Assembly: GCA_006386115.1 (NCBI GenBank)
Contig: VFIW01000052.1
Coordinates: 268,950-332,949 of the forward strand
DNA length: 64,000 nucleotides
Reading direction: 5' to 3'
Origin: Globisporangium splendens
Lineage: Eukaryota; Oomycota; Peronosporomycetes; Pythiales; Pythiaceae
The notes beneath the pieces are model-generated. The model saw nothing but the letters and a program-made list of their open reading frames with translations. It ran no database searches and had not been told where the DNA came from. Of the stretch, positions 12,419 to 22,951 are shown one piece after another. How positions within the stretch are numbered: the first letter of the stretch is position 1; every line of letters starts with the position of its first letter. A program made the translations under genes and the position numbers.

Positions 12419-13273
12419 AGGACAAGGAAGCAGAGAGTATGGGCATCGAGGGAGTGCCTTCTGGCTGCACGGGAGCTGCCTGACGGAGCTGCTGCGCAAG
12501 AGCGTGGTGGCCGTCGCGGACTGCTCCTGGACGACGTGTGCGCCAGTGAGACGGTGCAGGCAAATGACAACAACGACAATGACGACGAGGGCAACGAGTG
12601 CCGCCGCCGCACGTCCATTCCGCTGACGTTCGCGTACGGCGCCGAGATGCAGTTGGGCCGCGGACCCGTCGAGGAGCGACGCTACCGCAGCTTCGACTGG
12701 AGCGGATCGACGACGTCGCAGTCGTCGACCAAGGCCGCGAACCTCGAGTCGCTCACGACCCGCATTCAGCAGGAAAACGAAAAAGTGCAGCAGCGCACGG
12801 CCAAGCTCGGCCGCCGCTTCGAGTGGATGCACTCGATGAAGTCGCTGTTTTCGTCGTCGACGAAGAAGGAACAGGTGCAGCTTTTGCAGATGCAGATGGT
12901 CGCGGAGGTTGCCAAGGGTACGCGCTCGCTCGTGATCCTGAACGACATGAAAACACTCGTGTTGACGATGGAAGATGAGGAGCTGGAAAGCGAAGCCGAA
13001 AAGTCGTCGTCTTCGCGCGAATCGCGCAGCAGCGTGGTGTCGACGATCGACACGAACAACCAGCGTCTTCTGGACGGCACAGAGAACACAGACCAAGTGC
13101 TCGCGGACGACAACTTGTACCACATTTTGTCGATCCAAACGCGGTGGCTCCAACAACTCATTTGCTTGCACGCGGATAAGAAGTACATCGTGTCGAAGAA
13201 GCACGGCGTCGCGTCATCGGAGGTCATGCAGCAATTCCTGAGCGGAGAAGCGAGTCCGATGGCGACGTCTTGA
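12419..13273 (+). CDS. Coiled-coil protein of unknown function, 5' end unresolved
   Basis: The frame is open from 12419 to the TGA ending at 13273 but has no ATG before the core begins, so an upstream exon is likely missing. The body has GC-rich third positions, an acidic N-terminal patch (NDNNDNDDEGNE), a Ser/Thr-rich stretch, and a helical coiled-coil segment from LESLTTRIQQENEKVQQR onward, followed by MHSMKSLFSSSTKKEQVQLL. The last ten codons lie inside inverted repeat B (13244 onward), where the opposite strand is the DUF4360 coding sequence. The native C-terminus has therefore probably been replaced by antisense DUF4360 sequence. Function is not recognised. Confidence 0.55.
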   Translation, partial: RTRKQRVWASRECLLAARELPDGAAAQERGGRRGLLLDDVCASETVQANDNNDNDDEGNECRRRTSIPLTFAYGAEMQLGRGPVEERRYRSFDWSGSTTSQSSTKAANLESLTTRIQQENEKVQQRTAKLGRRFEWMHSMKSLFSSSTKKEQVQLLQMQMVAEVAKGTRSLVILNDMKTLVLTMEDEELESEAEKSSSSRESRSSVVSTIDTNNQRLLDGTENTDQVLADDNLYHILSIQTRWLQQLICLHADKKYIVSKKHGVASSEVMQQFLSGEASPMATS

Positions 13274-13882
13274 CCGTGAGCGATCAAAGCCGTGTTGATA
13301 CGCAGAGGCGCAGCCGCGGCACATTTGGAAGACCAGATCGTCTTCGCTGCTGGTGAGTCCTCGACGGAAGAAAAATCGCTTGTTCCTAGTGTTTCAAAGC
13401 GCTGCCGGAGCTTTGAACTTCGTCTCTGAGACTGGAAGAAGTACTCGTGCGAGACTTGCGCAAACGAATCGTTGTCTTTGTCTGAAATTGAGACGAAACC
13501 GTGCAACTGATCGCTTGTGATCCCGACAGTGTGGTCCTATGAATGGCAGAGAAGTCAACAACAGTGAAGGTAGCTAACAGCGGCTGAGGCACCTTACTTT
13601 GGGCACGTCCATATGGATTACTCCGCTACATACGATACGTGCGTGGCGCAATTCCGCAGATCCTCTCACAGTGAAGCCATTATTGAATGCCACTTCAAGT
13701 TGACTCCCATCGGAAGAGAGCGAGACAGCAGCATCCTGTTCAGAGCACCCACTGCCGGAAAATGTGGTCGGACCGAGACGCAATGCAGGCTCATTTCCGC
13801 CGTAAATTGCTGAGCTGCCAGTTTTTTTCGCAACTGTTCCTTCAATTAGCGCGATACAAAGTAGCAACGACAGTGTCTTCAT
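12766..13882 (-). pseudogene. DUF4360 gene copy, truncated and fused to antisense sequence
   Basis: This is the mirror copy of 19599-20313. Exon 1 is complement(13598..13882) and exon 2 starts at 13536. Homology ends at 13244, so the last 26 or so residues of the intact protein are missing. The frame then runs antisense through the coiled-coil gene to a stop at 12766, which would add about 159 unrelated residues. Substitutions against the intact copy include Ala to Val before the Cys in exon 1 and Thr-to-Ile and Pro-to-Ser around the WSPKC motif. The signal peptide and intron are intact, so transcripts are possible, but a normal product is not. Confidence 0.75.
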
Positions 13883-14059
13883 TGTCACTGCCTGATCGAT
13901 CCAATTCACAAATGACAATTTCGTGGATGGATGTGAAGAAAGCGCGACGTCCTTCTACGGAAGAACCCTGATGATACGGTTCAAGAGCGCTTCACGATAG
14001 AAAAATCGCGCAACAACAACCTGCCAGCAGCATCTCAGATTGATCCGGAGTTTCCTGGC
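13244..14059. repeat. Inverted repeat B, left arm
   Basis: This arm matches the reverse complement of 19422-20237; paired positions add to 33481. It contains the truncated DUF4360 copy. Its right edge meets the end of repeat A (14061) with at most one base between them. Confidence 0.95.
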
Positions 14060-14060
14060 C

Positions 14061-16673
14061 CGTCTTTCAGCAGGTCAACATTCAACGGGTCGATATGACC
14101 ACGAAGAGATCCCAGCTTACAAAAAGGTATCGATCCTGCAGTAGATGTAACACGTGATTGTGTGTGATCGCCCGATATTTAGTCAACAACCAGTGGTTCA
14201 TCCAGAGATCGGACGCCATGAGCTTCTCGCCCTTGGCGATCACGACATTTGTTGCCTTTTCGGTGGGAACACATACACGGTTAGCCCCACCAGCGGCAAC
14301 AGAACGACGGAGAACAGACTCCGTCGAAGGGGTTTTGGCACGTAGCGAACGAGATGACTCAGTGAGAACGCCACAAAGATCCCACGGAGAATCACAATGA
14401 GAGAAACGATACCGTACAAATAAGCACTCTTTCGGATTGACAATGTGTGAATCGTCGTCGCTCGACATGCTGTACAGATACAGACCTGGATCCAGATACT
14501 GCAAACGGAATGCGCTCGAACCTGACTCACTCGTTGGCGGTGGCATTGAGACAAGTTCCACTATTGTGGCTTGTCTCGGACTCTCCAGCTCAATTAAACA
14601 AGCCGACTCGATGATGAACCGTTTACGCTCTCAAACCACAGTGCCTTGAGTCTTGGTGAGACTCGTTTTCACTATCATTATCTTCAAAGTACACTTCGTC
14701 GATTTCAATCCTGTCGTCTTCAAAGAGAACCCATTTCAAAGCACTGAAATCTTGGATCCATTGCGTGTTCGCAATGACAAAGCTGCGCGAGATATGGATG
14801 ATAGCAACTGATTTTGAGGACGCGTTTGCATTGCCCGACAAAAACACGAACGGGTATCGCACGGTTGCTTGGAAGAGCTCATCTGGAATCACTTGGCTGG
14901 ATGTATCGCCTGCGCTTCCAGGAGATGACGCACTCGGCATCGATGAATCATCTGCGCTACGAGAAGAAGATGAGCTGGGCGTCGATCCAAGATCTGATCC
15001 GTCGTCGACAGGAGGCTGTGCCGAATCTGGACCCTGAGATCCCAAAGCATCGGAGGATCCGCTTGCTCCGCTGTTGGAGCCAGGTGAACTGGGAGGGTCG
15101 TATTCACCGTAACTCGGGACGGCCGATGCGATAATGTACACACTGCTACCGTGCTCGTCGCAAGGGAACGTCGCAGAGACAAAACCGAACGCGTACTCGA
15201 TGTTGCCCTGGAGAATGGTAACAACTTGATGATCGATGGTCGCGGATGCAGTCGACAACTCGCATTCCGCAACACTTGGCCAGTCGACTTGCACACAATA
15301 CACGTCGAGCGACTGGGAAACTCCGCATTCTTCCTTCACAACGATGCGTATACTGATTCGCTGCAGCACAAGAAGATCTCCAGAATTCTCCCGTGAGATC
15401 GTATTATTGCTGTCCAGATGGAGCGTGTAGTTAAACAACGACGATCCGGCATAACCCAAGCGCAATGGCAGGTACTTGATGGGCGAAGCGTCGACGGGGA
15501 CAACGGTTGACCCGACGCCCAAGTTTAACGGCCAGCTCGATGGCGTGTCGTTTTATAGGACGAGGGTACATCGAAGAGGCTGACGTTCTTGAACTCCACT
15601 AGCGCTTGGTTAACGCCAATGACGACCAGGTTTCTCTCGGGCATCGCACTGCTGCCCGCGAGCACGCAATGCGCCGTCACCATCACAATATTGCTCTTCA
15701 AAGCAAAGCCGAGGCCAGCGTCACGCTGTATCGCTCAATCTGTGTGTCGTTCGCCTGCTGCGCACCAACGAGACACCCACGGGGAGGACGGCGAGCAGCG
15801 TCCACGCCATCGCGAGCCATGGCCGCCAGCGAAATACACCCATGTGTTTGTGCTTTACGCCGCCCTGGGACGGAACCGGACGCGCTGACTGGGAAATTGC
15901 GATATGAACATGTTCTCCGCTGCGCGAAGCGAGCGAAAGCTGCAGCGCTCGTTGTGTGGCGCTGTGCAGACACGAATTGACTGTGAGAGCATTGTGTTGT
16001 GAGGTGGTTGCTGGGAGAGCGTGGCACCACTAGACAGATCCTAGGAAGTGATTTGAGTCGACGAAATCTGTTCCCATCTGTACTTTCTCATGGAGGCGTT
16101 ATCGCTCCAGGACCAATCAAAATCGCGGATTTTTCGCTGTGCATAGACACGGCATGGACCTGACGACCAGGATTCCTTCCTGCACTCATTTCGCAAAAGA
16201 ACAGAAGCGCAATGGAAGAGCAGCAGGACATCGTGCGGCTGGTGGAGGAGTTCCAAGCGGACGACGCCGCCTTCCGGACGGTGCTGGAGGCTCGCCAAGC
16301 GAAGGAGCTGCGGAGCGCGTGCGTGCGCTTGGGCATCCGCGTGCAGGGGAAGGCGATGACGGAGTCGATGCTCAACAACAAGGCAGGCTACATCGACCTC
16401 ATCTGCAAGCATCGGCGCGGTCTGGACGCGAACTCGGGCTATACCCCGCCCCCAGTCCACAGCCGGTCGACCAGGCACTGCATCTTTCGCCTGCTCAACG
16501 TTCTCTTTAGTGACGCGTTTGCTGAGCGGCTTCATGAAGCAGATGGTGCTCCAGCGCGGGCTGCTGCGTCAGATGCAGAGACCGATCACGACAAAGGCGA
16601 ATTCTGGGTCGATGTAGAGAAAGCGTATACGAGCCGCGATCCATCCTTCGATTCGCTCATCACTTGGCGCCCC
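14061..16673. repeat. Inverted repeat A, right arm
   Basis: This arm is the mirror of 1-2613. At 16673 it passes into unique sequence that completes the SAP-like gene. At 14061 the copy stops in the middle of the broken membrane-protein gene. Confidence 0.97.
14082..15843 (-). pseudogene. Second copy of the frame-broken membrane-protein gene
   Basis: This is the mirror of the first part of 831-3082, with the same signal-like start (ATG at 15843), the same frame shifts, the long piece at 14623-15522 and the hydrophobic piece near 14255-14420. It is cut at 14061 by the repeat border, so everything matching 2614-3082 is absent. Coding differences from the left copy include Arg to His near the end of the long piece and Gln to His and Val to Ile in the next piece. 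Confidence 0.5.
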
Positions 16674-17327
16674 AGCTACGCACCCATCCAGCCCAGTAAA
16701 GCAGCTTCTCATTCCGCCAGCAAGCTCAAGGAGATGTGGAAACAGCACGTCACTCGCTACAGCATCGCTCTGGCGCGTTTTCGACAATCTGGGGCACACG
16801 AAAGCAACTTTTTTTCATTTTGTGCTGGTCGATATGACGTGCTCTACCTGCATGACTGGCTCCAAGTACGACCAGATCTGGTTGCTTTGGTGCCTGCCCC
16901 GCCGCGCTGGCACGGCGAACACCTGCCTCAGTTGCGTGGAATCCTGCCACGTCCCGCACGAGTAGACACCCAGGAAGACGACGACACTGGCTCCTCTGAG
17001 CGACTGCCGCACTTGCATAGACGCCGGCCACGGAGCTCAAGAGTGGATGCTTTGGAAGACGATGGCAGCAGCTTTTCTGACCGCGATGCAACACCAGGCA
17101 AGAAGAGACGACGCGCCACGGACCGCATCCTAGCCGCACCGGCTGGTGAAGACCAAGAAACGCCCTCAATACGCACATCACGGGTTATTCGAGACACGGT
17201 AGGAACACTCGAAGTGCTGAAAAACGGTGGTTTTTGGGGTCCGACCCTGGAAGCGGCGAAGGGAGAGGTGTCGAAGCTCGCTGAGAAGTGGCTGAAGCAG
17301 CTACAACAGGAGACGAATGATATGTAG
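16212..17327 (+). CDS. Nuclear-type protein with a SAP-like N-terminal motif
   Basis: A single exon encodes 371 aa from ATG 16212. Residues 33-68 (ELRSACVRLGIRVQGK, then NKAGYIDLICKH) resemble a SAP-type helix-loop-helix for DNA binding. The middle has tryptophan and proline-rich segments (PSFDSLITWRPSYAP). A basic cluster near residue 310 (PGKKRRRA) is a good nuclear-signal candidate. The C-terminus ends in a helical stretch (GEVSKLAEKWLKQLQQE). The first 154 residues lie in inverted repeat A and the rest is unique, so this is the complete copy. No family or pathway is recognised and the SAP assignment is by pattern only. Confidence 0.6.
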   Translation: MEEQQDIVRLVEEFQADDAAFRTVLEARQAKELRSACVRLGIRVQGKAMTESMLNNKAGYIDLICKHRRGLDANSGYTPPPVHSRSTRHCIFRLLNVLFSDAFAERLHEADGAPARAAASDAETDHDKGEFWVDVEKAYTSRDPSFDSLITWRPSYAPIQPSKAASHSASKLKEMWKQHVTRYSIALARFRQSGAHESNFFSFCAGRYDVLYLHDWLQVRPDLVALVPAPPRWHGEHLPQLRGILPRPARVDTQEDDDTGSSERLPHLHRRRPRSSRVDALEDDGSSFSDRDATPGKKRRRATDRILAAPAGEDQETPSIRTSRVIRDTVGTLEVLKNGGFWGPTLEAAKGEVSKLAEKWLKQLQQETNDM

Positions 17328-17551
17328 AGGTGCAAGAGTATGCCAGTGCGCAGCGAGAAGATCATCCTGTAGCCCAGCGGCGAGGAGGCAGAACTTGGTG
17401 ACATCTTGGTCATGTTGGTCAGACGGTGTCATTAGCCGACCCATTTCTTTAAGTTCGTTTTTGCTAACTCTGCATCGTGCACTAAGTTCGTTTCGCATAT
17501 TTTGGCGGGTTGCTTGCTGTAGGGGCACCAAGTTCAAAACAAAGTGCGAGA

Positions 17552-19406
17552 ATGGGTCTCACAGACGACGACGACAGCGCGAACGAACTGCTCTCGTACG
17601 GGTCGCCGCGGCGCTCGTTCTCCGTGAACCTCAGTCGGGCGGGTGGTCTCGACAGCAGTGCAGCTGCAGCCACCGATGGCGACGCGCAGCATCTATTGGC
17701 GTTCTATCGGCAGCGATGCGAGCAGTTCCAGCAGGAGCGCCAGACCATGCTGGATCGCATGACGCAGATAGAGGTATGCTGATATGCTCACAATATGCGC
17801 TTCATTTGGCGTTTGTATTGCAATTGTATTGAGCTCGCTGGTGCAACGGTGTAGATCTCCAAGGAAGAGTTTCATCGACTCAAGTGGGAGCTGCGAATGA
17901 AGAATGAGGAGGTATCTTTTACCGATAGCTTGGAGTGAATTCTGTGAGCTTCCCTTCACAGCTACGATTCTTGTATTGTTCCTATGTAGATCTCTGAGTT
18001 GGAAGACTCGCTGAAGAAATCTAGCGCGACGCTTTTCCAAGTAAAAACGGAGTTGGCCGATATGCAGGCTGAGAACAAGAAGCTCCGAATCCAGGAAGAA
18101 AAAGATCGACAGAAGATTCATCACTTGCTCGCGCTGACCCAGCCGGTCACGGAAGAAGTGTGTATATATATATGCCCTATTGCTTGTGGCGGTCTAAACG
18201 TGCTGGCGGCTGTGCCTGCCTTGTCTGTGCGTGATCCAGGTTGCCTTCTTTCGAGATTGCCGTCCTGGAACGCGTGCGTCTTATCCGATCAGCCCTACGC
18301 CAACTCCCCAGACGTACACGTACCCGTCTACAATGCATATATCGTCAGAGATGGGCTCGCAGCCACGTCGAAAGAGCCAACCGATGCGGTCCTTGCCCAC
18401 GAAAGTTCCCGTGCGAGCACCCTCAGCTCGTCAGACATCGAACAAAGTGCTGAGGACAGTGTACCTGCCAAACGAACAAGCATCGGCACTCGCTAAAACG
18501 GTTGAAAGTCTCCAGGAACAACTTGTAGCACATCAGCAGCTCTCAGAAGAACGCATTCAGGTAGCGTCACACATGCAAAACTGTGTATTTCCTGCCACGA
18601 GCCAAGAAGATCCTCACGTACGACCTCATTTACTTTTGGACAGGCTCTGTTGGACGAATTCGCAAACGAGAAAGCCAAGCTTGCTCAACAAAAGCAACAG
18701 ACAGAAGACAAAGCTCAGTTGTTTGAACGGCAATTAGAGAAAAGCCAACGACTGTTACACCAGACGACGAAAGACTACCTGGTGCTGCGTCACCAATCCC
18801 AGGAAGCGGAGCGACTTGCCCACGAAGAGCTTCATCAGATGCAGGAGAAATGTGAAACACTCATGGCGGAACGGAAAGAGGCGATCCAGCAGGCTGTAGT
18901 AGAGACCCAAGCTTTGAAACGATCCATTCAGGAAGAAGGAAATGTGTACGCGCAAGAGTTCCGCAACCAGGCACAGTCACGAGAGCGAGACCTTCACATC
19001 CTCAAAGAGCAATATGCGGCCGTACAGGAAGCGTGTACTCATCGGATCCAGGACCTCCAGGCGAGGCTAACGAAACTGAGGAGTCGGTATCGAAGTTTGG
19101 ACAAGCGTCGCGCAATGGAGATGGAAGGATTCACTCGCGATATCACGGCACTAAAGCGTCATCTGCAAAAACTCGAAGTGATGCACTACGGACGCAGATT
19201 GACAGTTCAAGAGCGACAAAACTTGCGACTTGGTACGATTGTTTGGAAGATATTTGGCATGATGTGTGGAGCTGACAATCGTGGCATTTTGTTTTGTATA
19301 ATTTGTAGACGAGCATTTCACGCTGGACTCGAATGAGCTAAGCGAAGAAGTCGCCGCATTGCAGCACCGAGTAATGGAATTAGCTGCCGATTTAGCCGAC
19401 GCGTAG
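17552..19406 (+). CDS. CCDC77: CCDC77-like coiled-coil protein, six exons
   Basis: The model is join(17552..17773,17855..17911,17990..18157,18240..18560,18644..19232,19309..19406), 484 aa. All introns are GT-AG, 76-83 nt, and every phase agrees. The order of segments follows animal CCDC77: FYRQRCEQFQQERQTML, the short exon EFHRLKWELRMKNEE, then KIHHLLALT followed by an aromatic VAFFRD block, a Pro/Thr-rich linker, and a long coiled coil from residue 225 to the end. CCDC77 proteins are centrosomal or ciliary in animals, which fits an organism with flagellated zoospores. The stop codon is only 15 nt before inverted repeat B begins at 19422. The assignment rests on segment order and motifs seen by eye. 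Confidence 0.75.
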
Positions 19407-19421
19407 CACACGCAGTGTAAC

Positions 19422-20237
19422 GCCAGGAAACTCCGGATCAATCTGAGATGCTGCTGGCAGGTTGTTGTTGCGCGATTTTTCTATCGTGAAGCGCTCTTGA
19501 ACCGTATCATCAGGGTTCTTCCGTAGAAGGACGTCGCGCTTTCTTCACATCCATCCACGAAATTGTCATTTGTGAATTGGATCGATCAGGCAGTGACAAT
19601 GAAGACACTGTCGTTGCTACTTTGTATCGCGCTAATTGAAGGAACAGTTGCGAAAAAAACTGGCAGCTCAGCAATTTACGGCGGAAATGAGCCTGCATTG
19701 CGTCTCGGTCCGACCACATTTTCCGGCAGTGGGTGCTCTGAACAGGATGCTGCTGTCTCGCTCTCTTCCGATGGGAGTCAACTTGAAGTGGCATTCAATA
19801 ATGGCTTCACTGTGAGAGGATCTGCGGAATTGCGCCACGCACGTATCGCATGTAGCGGAGTAATCCATATGGACGTGCCCAAAGTAAGGTGCCTCAGCCG
19901 CTGTTAGCTACCTTCACTGTTGTTGACTTCTCTGCCATTCATAGGACCACACTGTCGGGATCACAAGCGATCAGTTGCACGGTTTCGTCTCAATTTCAGA
20001 CAAAGACAACGATTCGTTTGCGCAAGTCTCGCACGAGTACTTCTTCCAGTCTCAGAGACGAAGTTCAAAGCTCCGGCAGCGCTTTGAAACACTAGGAACA
20101 AGCGATTTTTCTTCCGTCGAAGACTCACCAGCAGCGAAGACGACCTGGTCTCCCAAATGTGCCGCGGCTGCGCCTCTGCGTATCAACACGGCTTTGATCG
20201 CTCACGGTCAAGACGTCGCCATCGGACTCGCTTCTCC
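19422..20237. repeat. Inverted repeat B, right arm
   Basis: This arm matches the reverse complement of 13244-14059. It starts 15 nt after the CCDC77 stop and ends within the last codons of the intact DUF4360 gene, so this arm is probably the source copy. Confidence 0.95.
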
Positions 20238-20313
20238 CCATGACAAAAATGCCGCGCTTCGCTTTTCCGTCGAGTACAAAGAGTGCGACCTTGATGATTC
20301 CAGCGAGGCTTGA
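19599..20313 (+). CDS. Secreted DUF4360-type protein (intact copy)
   Basis: The model is join(19599..19883,19945..20313), 217 aa, with a 61-nt GT-AG intron in phase 0. The ATG at 19599 gives a clean signal peptide (MKTLSLLLCIALIEGTVA). An in-frame upstream start at 19563 would spoil it. The mature part has the DUF4360 pattern: a Gly-Ser-Gly-Cys block (FSGSGCSEQDAAVSLS), a buried strand (QLEVAFNNGFTV), a mid Cys (RIACSG), and a late W-x-x-x-C (TWSPKC) followed by LRINTAL. DUF4360 proteins are small secreted proteins of fungi and oomycetes with no known enzymatic role. The second copy at 12766-13882 is truncated. Confidence 0.75.
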
Positions 20314-20572
20314 CAAGCGGCACTGTTGGTGACTGATATCCAATGTTGAAATGATCTCGTAGGTTTTCTTTTGGGAATCTTGTATAGAGCGGCAGTGCAA
20401 TAATGGTGGCGTTGATCAAAAAGTCTTTTTATTCCTTTACTGAAAAAAGCAAAACAGATGTGCAAAACAAAACAAACAGACCTGGGGGAAACTAAACGCG
20501 CGCTCAGCCAAACACGTACCAAATTCCCTTCCTCCGACTTCCGCGTGGAAGCGTTTTCTTTTTTCTGTTTTA

Positions 20573-22048
20573 CTACAGTTGTGTCTGAATGTGTTGAATA
20601 ATTTGAAGGAGCTCCACGGCATCGGGACGCACGTCCGGGTTGGCGTTCAGGCATCGTCTCGCGAGGTCCATCACGATCTCTGGAATGCTGTTCGTGAACG
20701 TTGGCCGGATATTTTCGCGGATCACCTTCTGCACGATCTTCATGGCCTGGAGTTTTCGTCCGCCGTCGTCGCGAACGTCGTGGTACGGCACTTCGTGGGT
20801 GTCCAGTTCGGATAACACGATACCAAAGGAGTAGATGTCGGCTTTTTCTGTGTACTTCTTGCCCATGAGGACTTCGGGTGCAGTCCAGTAAATGGTGCCG
20901 ACGCCCGCAGTCATCGTCTCCTCCAGCGAACGTTCACGACTGATACCGAAGTCACTCAGCTTGGCTCGGAAGTTGTCGTCCAGCAGAATGTTCTTGGACT
21001 TCAAGTCACGGTGAATCACCTTGGGCGTGAGCGAGTGCAGGTACACCAAGGCGTCCGCGACGTCTTCGGCCAGGTAAATCTTATGGTCCGCCCAGTTGAT
21101 CTGTCCATTCCGTCGTTTCAAAAAGCCAAAGAGGTCTCCCTTGGCCATATACTCGGTCACGGCACAAATATCGTTCGAGCTGCTCCAGGACACACCGACA
21201 AACTCGACGATCTTTGGGTGAAAGAACGACGCCATGAGCTTGATTTCTGCGCCAAAGCAGACAATCTCCTTCTCGTCGTTGCGCTTCTCGTTCAAGATCC
21301 GCTTCACGGCCACTTGCCTGTTCTCGAGCTGCGCGAGCCACACTTCTCCAAACGCGCCTTTGGAGAGCACGCGCGTGAAGTACAGCGCTGTGTACGAAAT
21401 TCTTCGCCGCCCCACCGCTGAATCGTTCTGCAGGTCAGTGAGCACGAGCGCGAGCACTTCCTTCGATCGAGCCGACGAGTCGATCGAGTTGCGCCCCGTG
21501 GCGCTGCTGCTTGTACTGCTGTTTTGCGACGGCGTGTAGTTGCTGCTACCCCCGCTGCCACCGCTGTACGGATCCGTTTGCCCCGTCGATACAACAGTTC
21601 GAATCGGTGGGTTCCCATTATGAAGCGGCAGACGCGATCGATCTGGTCGTTCTACTCTCGAGTTCGGTTTCTTCACTCGCTCCGCCGGGGAGTTGTGGAT
21701 GTCGTAGTTGTGGCCGTCATTTTGGCGGCGTCCCCCTCTCTCCGGGACCCGCTGAGGCGGGAGGCGCTGCCCTGCTTCCAACCTCGCGGCGGGGTCTTCT
21801 CGCGCTCCCTCGCGGTGCTGTTTGTCGATCTTCTTCCGACCCGAGGACGCGCACATGCCGACGATCAACACTGAGGCGACGACACCCGCGACTGCCGCGA
21901 TGAAGTTGGTGGAGACGACGCCGCCGATCCCCGTCGTGGTGGCTCTGGGGGTCTCGACCGCAGCATGGACGACGCGAAGACCGAGCGTCAGGAGCACGCT
22001 GCTGGTGAGACCGACACTGCGGATCGCGAGTGCGTGCGGCGCGAGCAT
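20573..22048 (-). CDS. Receptor-like TKL protein kinase, single pass
   Basis: A single exon encodes 491 aa. An N-terminal hydrophobic signal (residues 10-30) and a membrane helix (AAVAGVVASVLIVGMC, about 50-66) flank a very short outer segment. A basic, low-complexity linker with Gly/Ser runs to about residue 210. The kinase domain covers about 220-487 and is complete: glycine loop SKGAFGEVW, VAVKRIL with the ATP-binding Lys, catalytic loop HRDLKSKN, DFG, and APE. The HRDLKSKNIL loop and GTIYWTAPEV match tyrosine-kinase-like kinases, a family greatly expanded in oomycetes. The near absence of an extracellular domain suggests it works with a partner or senses at the membrane. The 3' end faces the DUF4360 gene. 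Confidence 0.85.
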   Translation of the reverse strand: MLAPHALAIRSVGLTSSVLLTLGLRVVHAAVETPRATTTGIGGVVSTNFIAAVAGVVASVLIVGMCASSGRKKIDKQHREGAREDPAARLEAGQRLPPQRVPERGGRRQNDGHNYDIHNSPAERVKKPNSRVERPDRSRLPLHNGNPPIRTVVSTGQTDPYSGGSGGSSNYTPSQNSSTSSSATGRNSIDSSARSKEVLALVLTDLQNDSAVGRRRISYTALYFTRVLSKGAFGEVWLAQLENRQVAVKRILNEKRNDEKEIVCFGAEIKLMASFFHPKIVEFVGVSWSSSNDICAVTEYMAKGDLFGFLKRRNGQINWADHKIYLAEDVADALVYLHSLTPKVIHRDLKSKNILLDDNFRAKLSDFGISRERSLEETMTAGVGTIYWTAPEVLMGKKYTEKADIYSFGIVLSELDTHEVPYHDVRDDGGRKLQAMKIVQKVIRENIRPTFTNSIPEIVMDLARRCLNANPDVRPDAVELLQIIQHIQTQL

Positions 22049-22951
22049 CGTCTGGACTTAATGCGTTCCTTCTCTGCCGATAGAACCGCTTGCAGCGAGA
22101 TTGAGGGTGAGGATGAATATTTGCAGGCGAAGAAGCCGCTGGTCGAATGCGCGTGTGCCTCCTCCTGATTGGCTTCTCTGTCTGCTGATTTTGGGAGGCA
22201 AAGGAACTCCACCGTCTGGTTGTGATACCCATCGACCTGCCGTACCTAATAGTGACTCATTAAGAAGGAAGAATCATGAAAGGCGATGTGTTGATTATAA
22301 AAGAGGTTGCGTCTTTGTGTTGTATCAGTTTTGCAGCACTTCTCAGCACGAGATCGAAGCAATTATTAAATTGAGGAGGTTTATTGGTGAGGATTGCGGA
22401 GTGTGCTGGTTGAGTTTTCACAGAAACTGGCTCCGGACTGGCACGTTACCCATCGAATCATGGACAAAAAACCTCAGCACAAATTGACTCGATCCGCTAC
22501 GGGGTAGGGGGTTGTGCCCATTCCCGCGTGAATCAGTTCTGTGATCTGAAGGGCGTATTGGGCAAAAGTATTGACACAAAGCTAAAAATCTTGCATCAGT
22601 TTCCGTTTTTGAGGACAAGTGCAAGCACACAGAGTGGATCAAGTGGGGCTACTATTGGGAATGGCTACACGTTGTCTATTAGGGATAGGCTATGGACTCA
22701 GTCGCAAACGAGGTTTTTTGAAAATGACTCAAGGCGACTCTGGAGCGCTCTACAGTGAACGGTTACGTTCCACACATGGGTTATCATTCGTACCCCAATT
22801 TCTCTGGTAGTGTGGCCCACGCAATTTGCGGTTTCCTGATGCCGCTTCGCCCCTTTGAGCTGTATTCGGCACAGCCTCAATCGAACATTACCACTCGGGG
22901 GAAGGAGGAAGCAAGAGCGAGAGAGTTCAATTTGCTCACCACGCGCGCACG
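22049..22951. other. Intergenic region between divergent kinase and DIX-auxilin genes
   Basis: No supported gene is seen. A short frame near 22715-22760 contains GDSGALYSE, which recalls the serine region of trypsin-like proteases, but no His or Asp region lies in frame. It is at best a relic. Confidence 0.35.

Noticed and set aside
12176..13204. Long minus-strand open frame opposite the coiled-coil gene
   Set aside because: Arg/His/Leu-rich translation typical of an antisense shadow of a GC-rich gene; no domain.
22700..22770. Possible trypsin-like serine motif (GDSGALYSE)
   Set aside because: No in-frame His or Asp region and no conserved flanks; too short to call a gene or even a safe relic.
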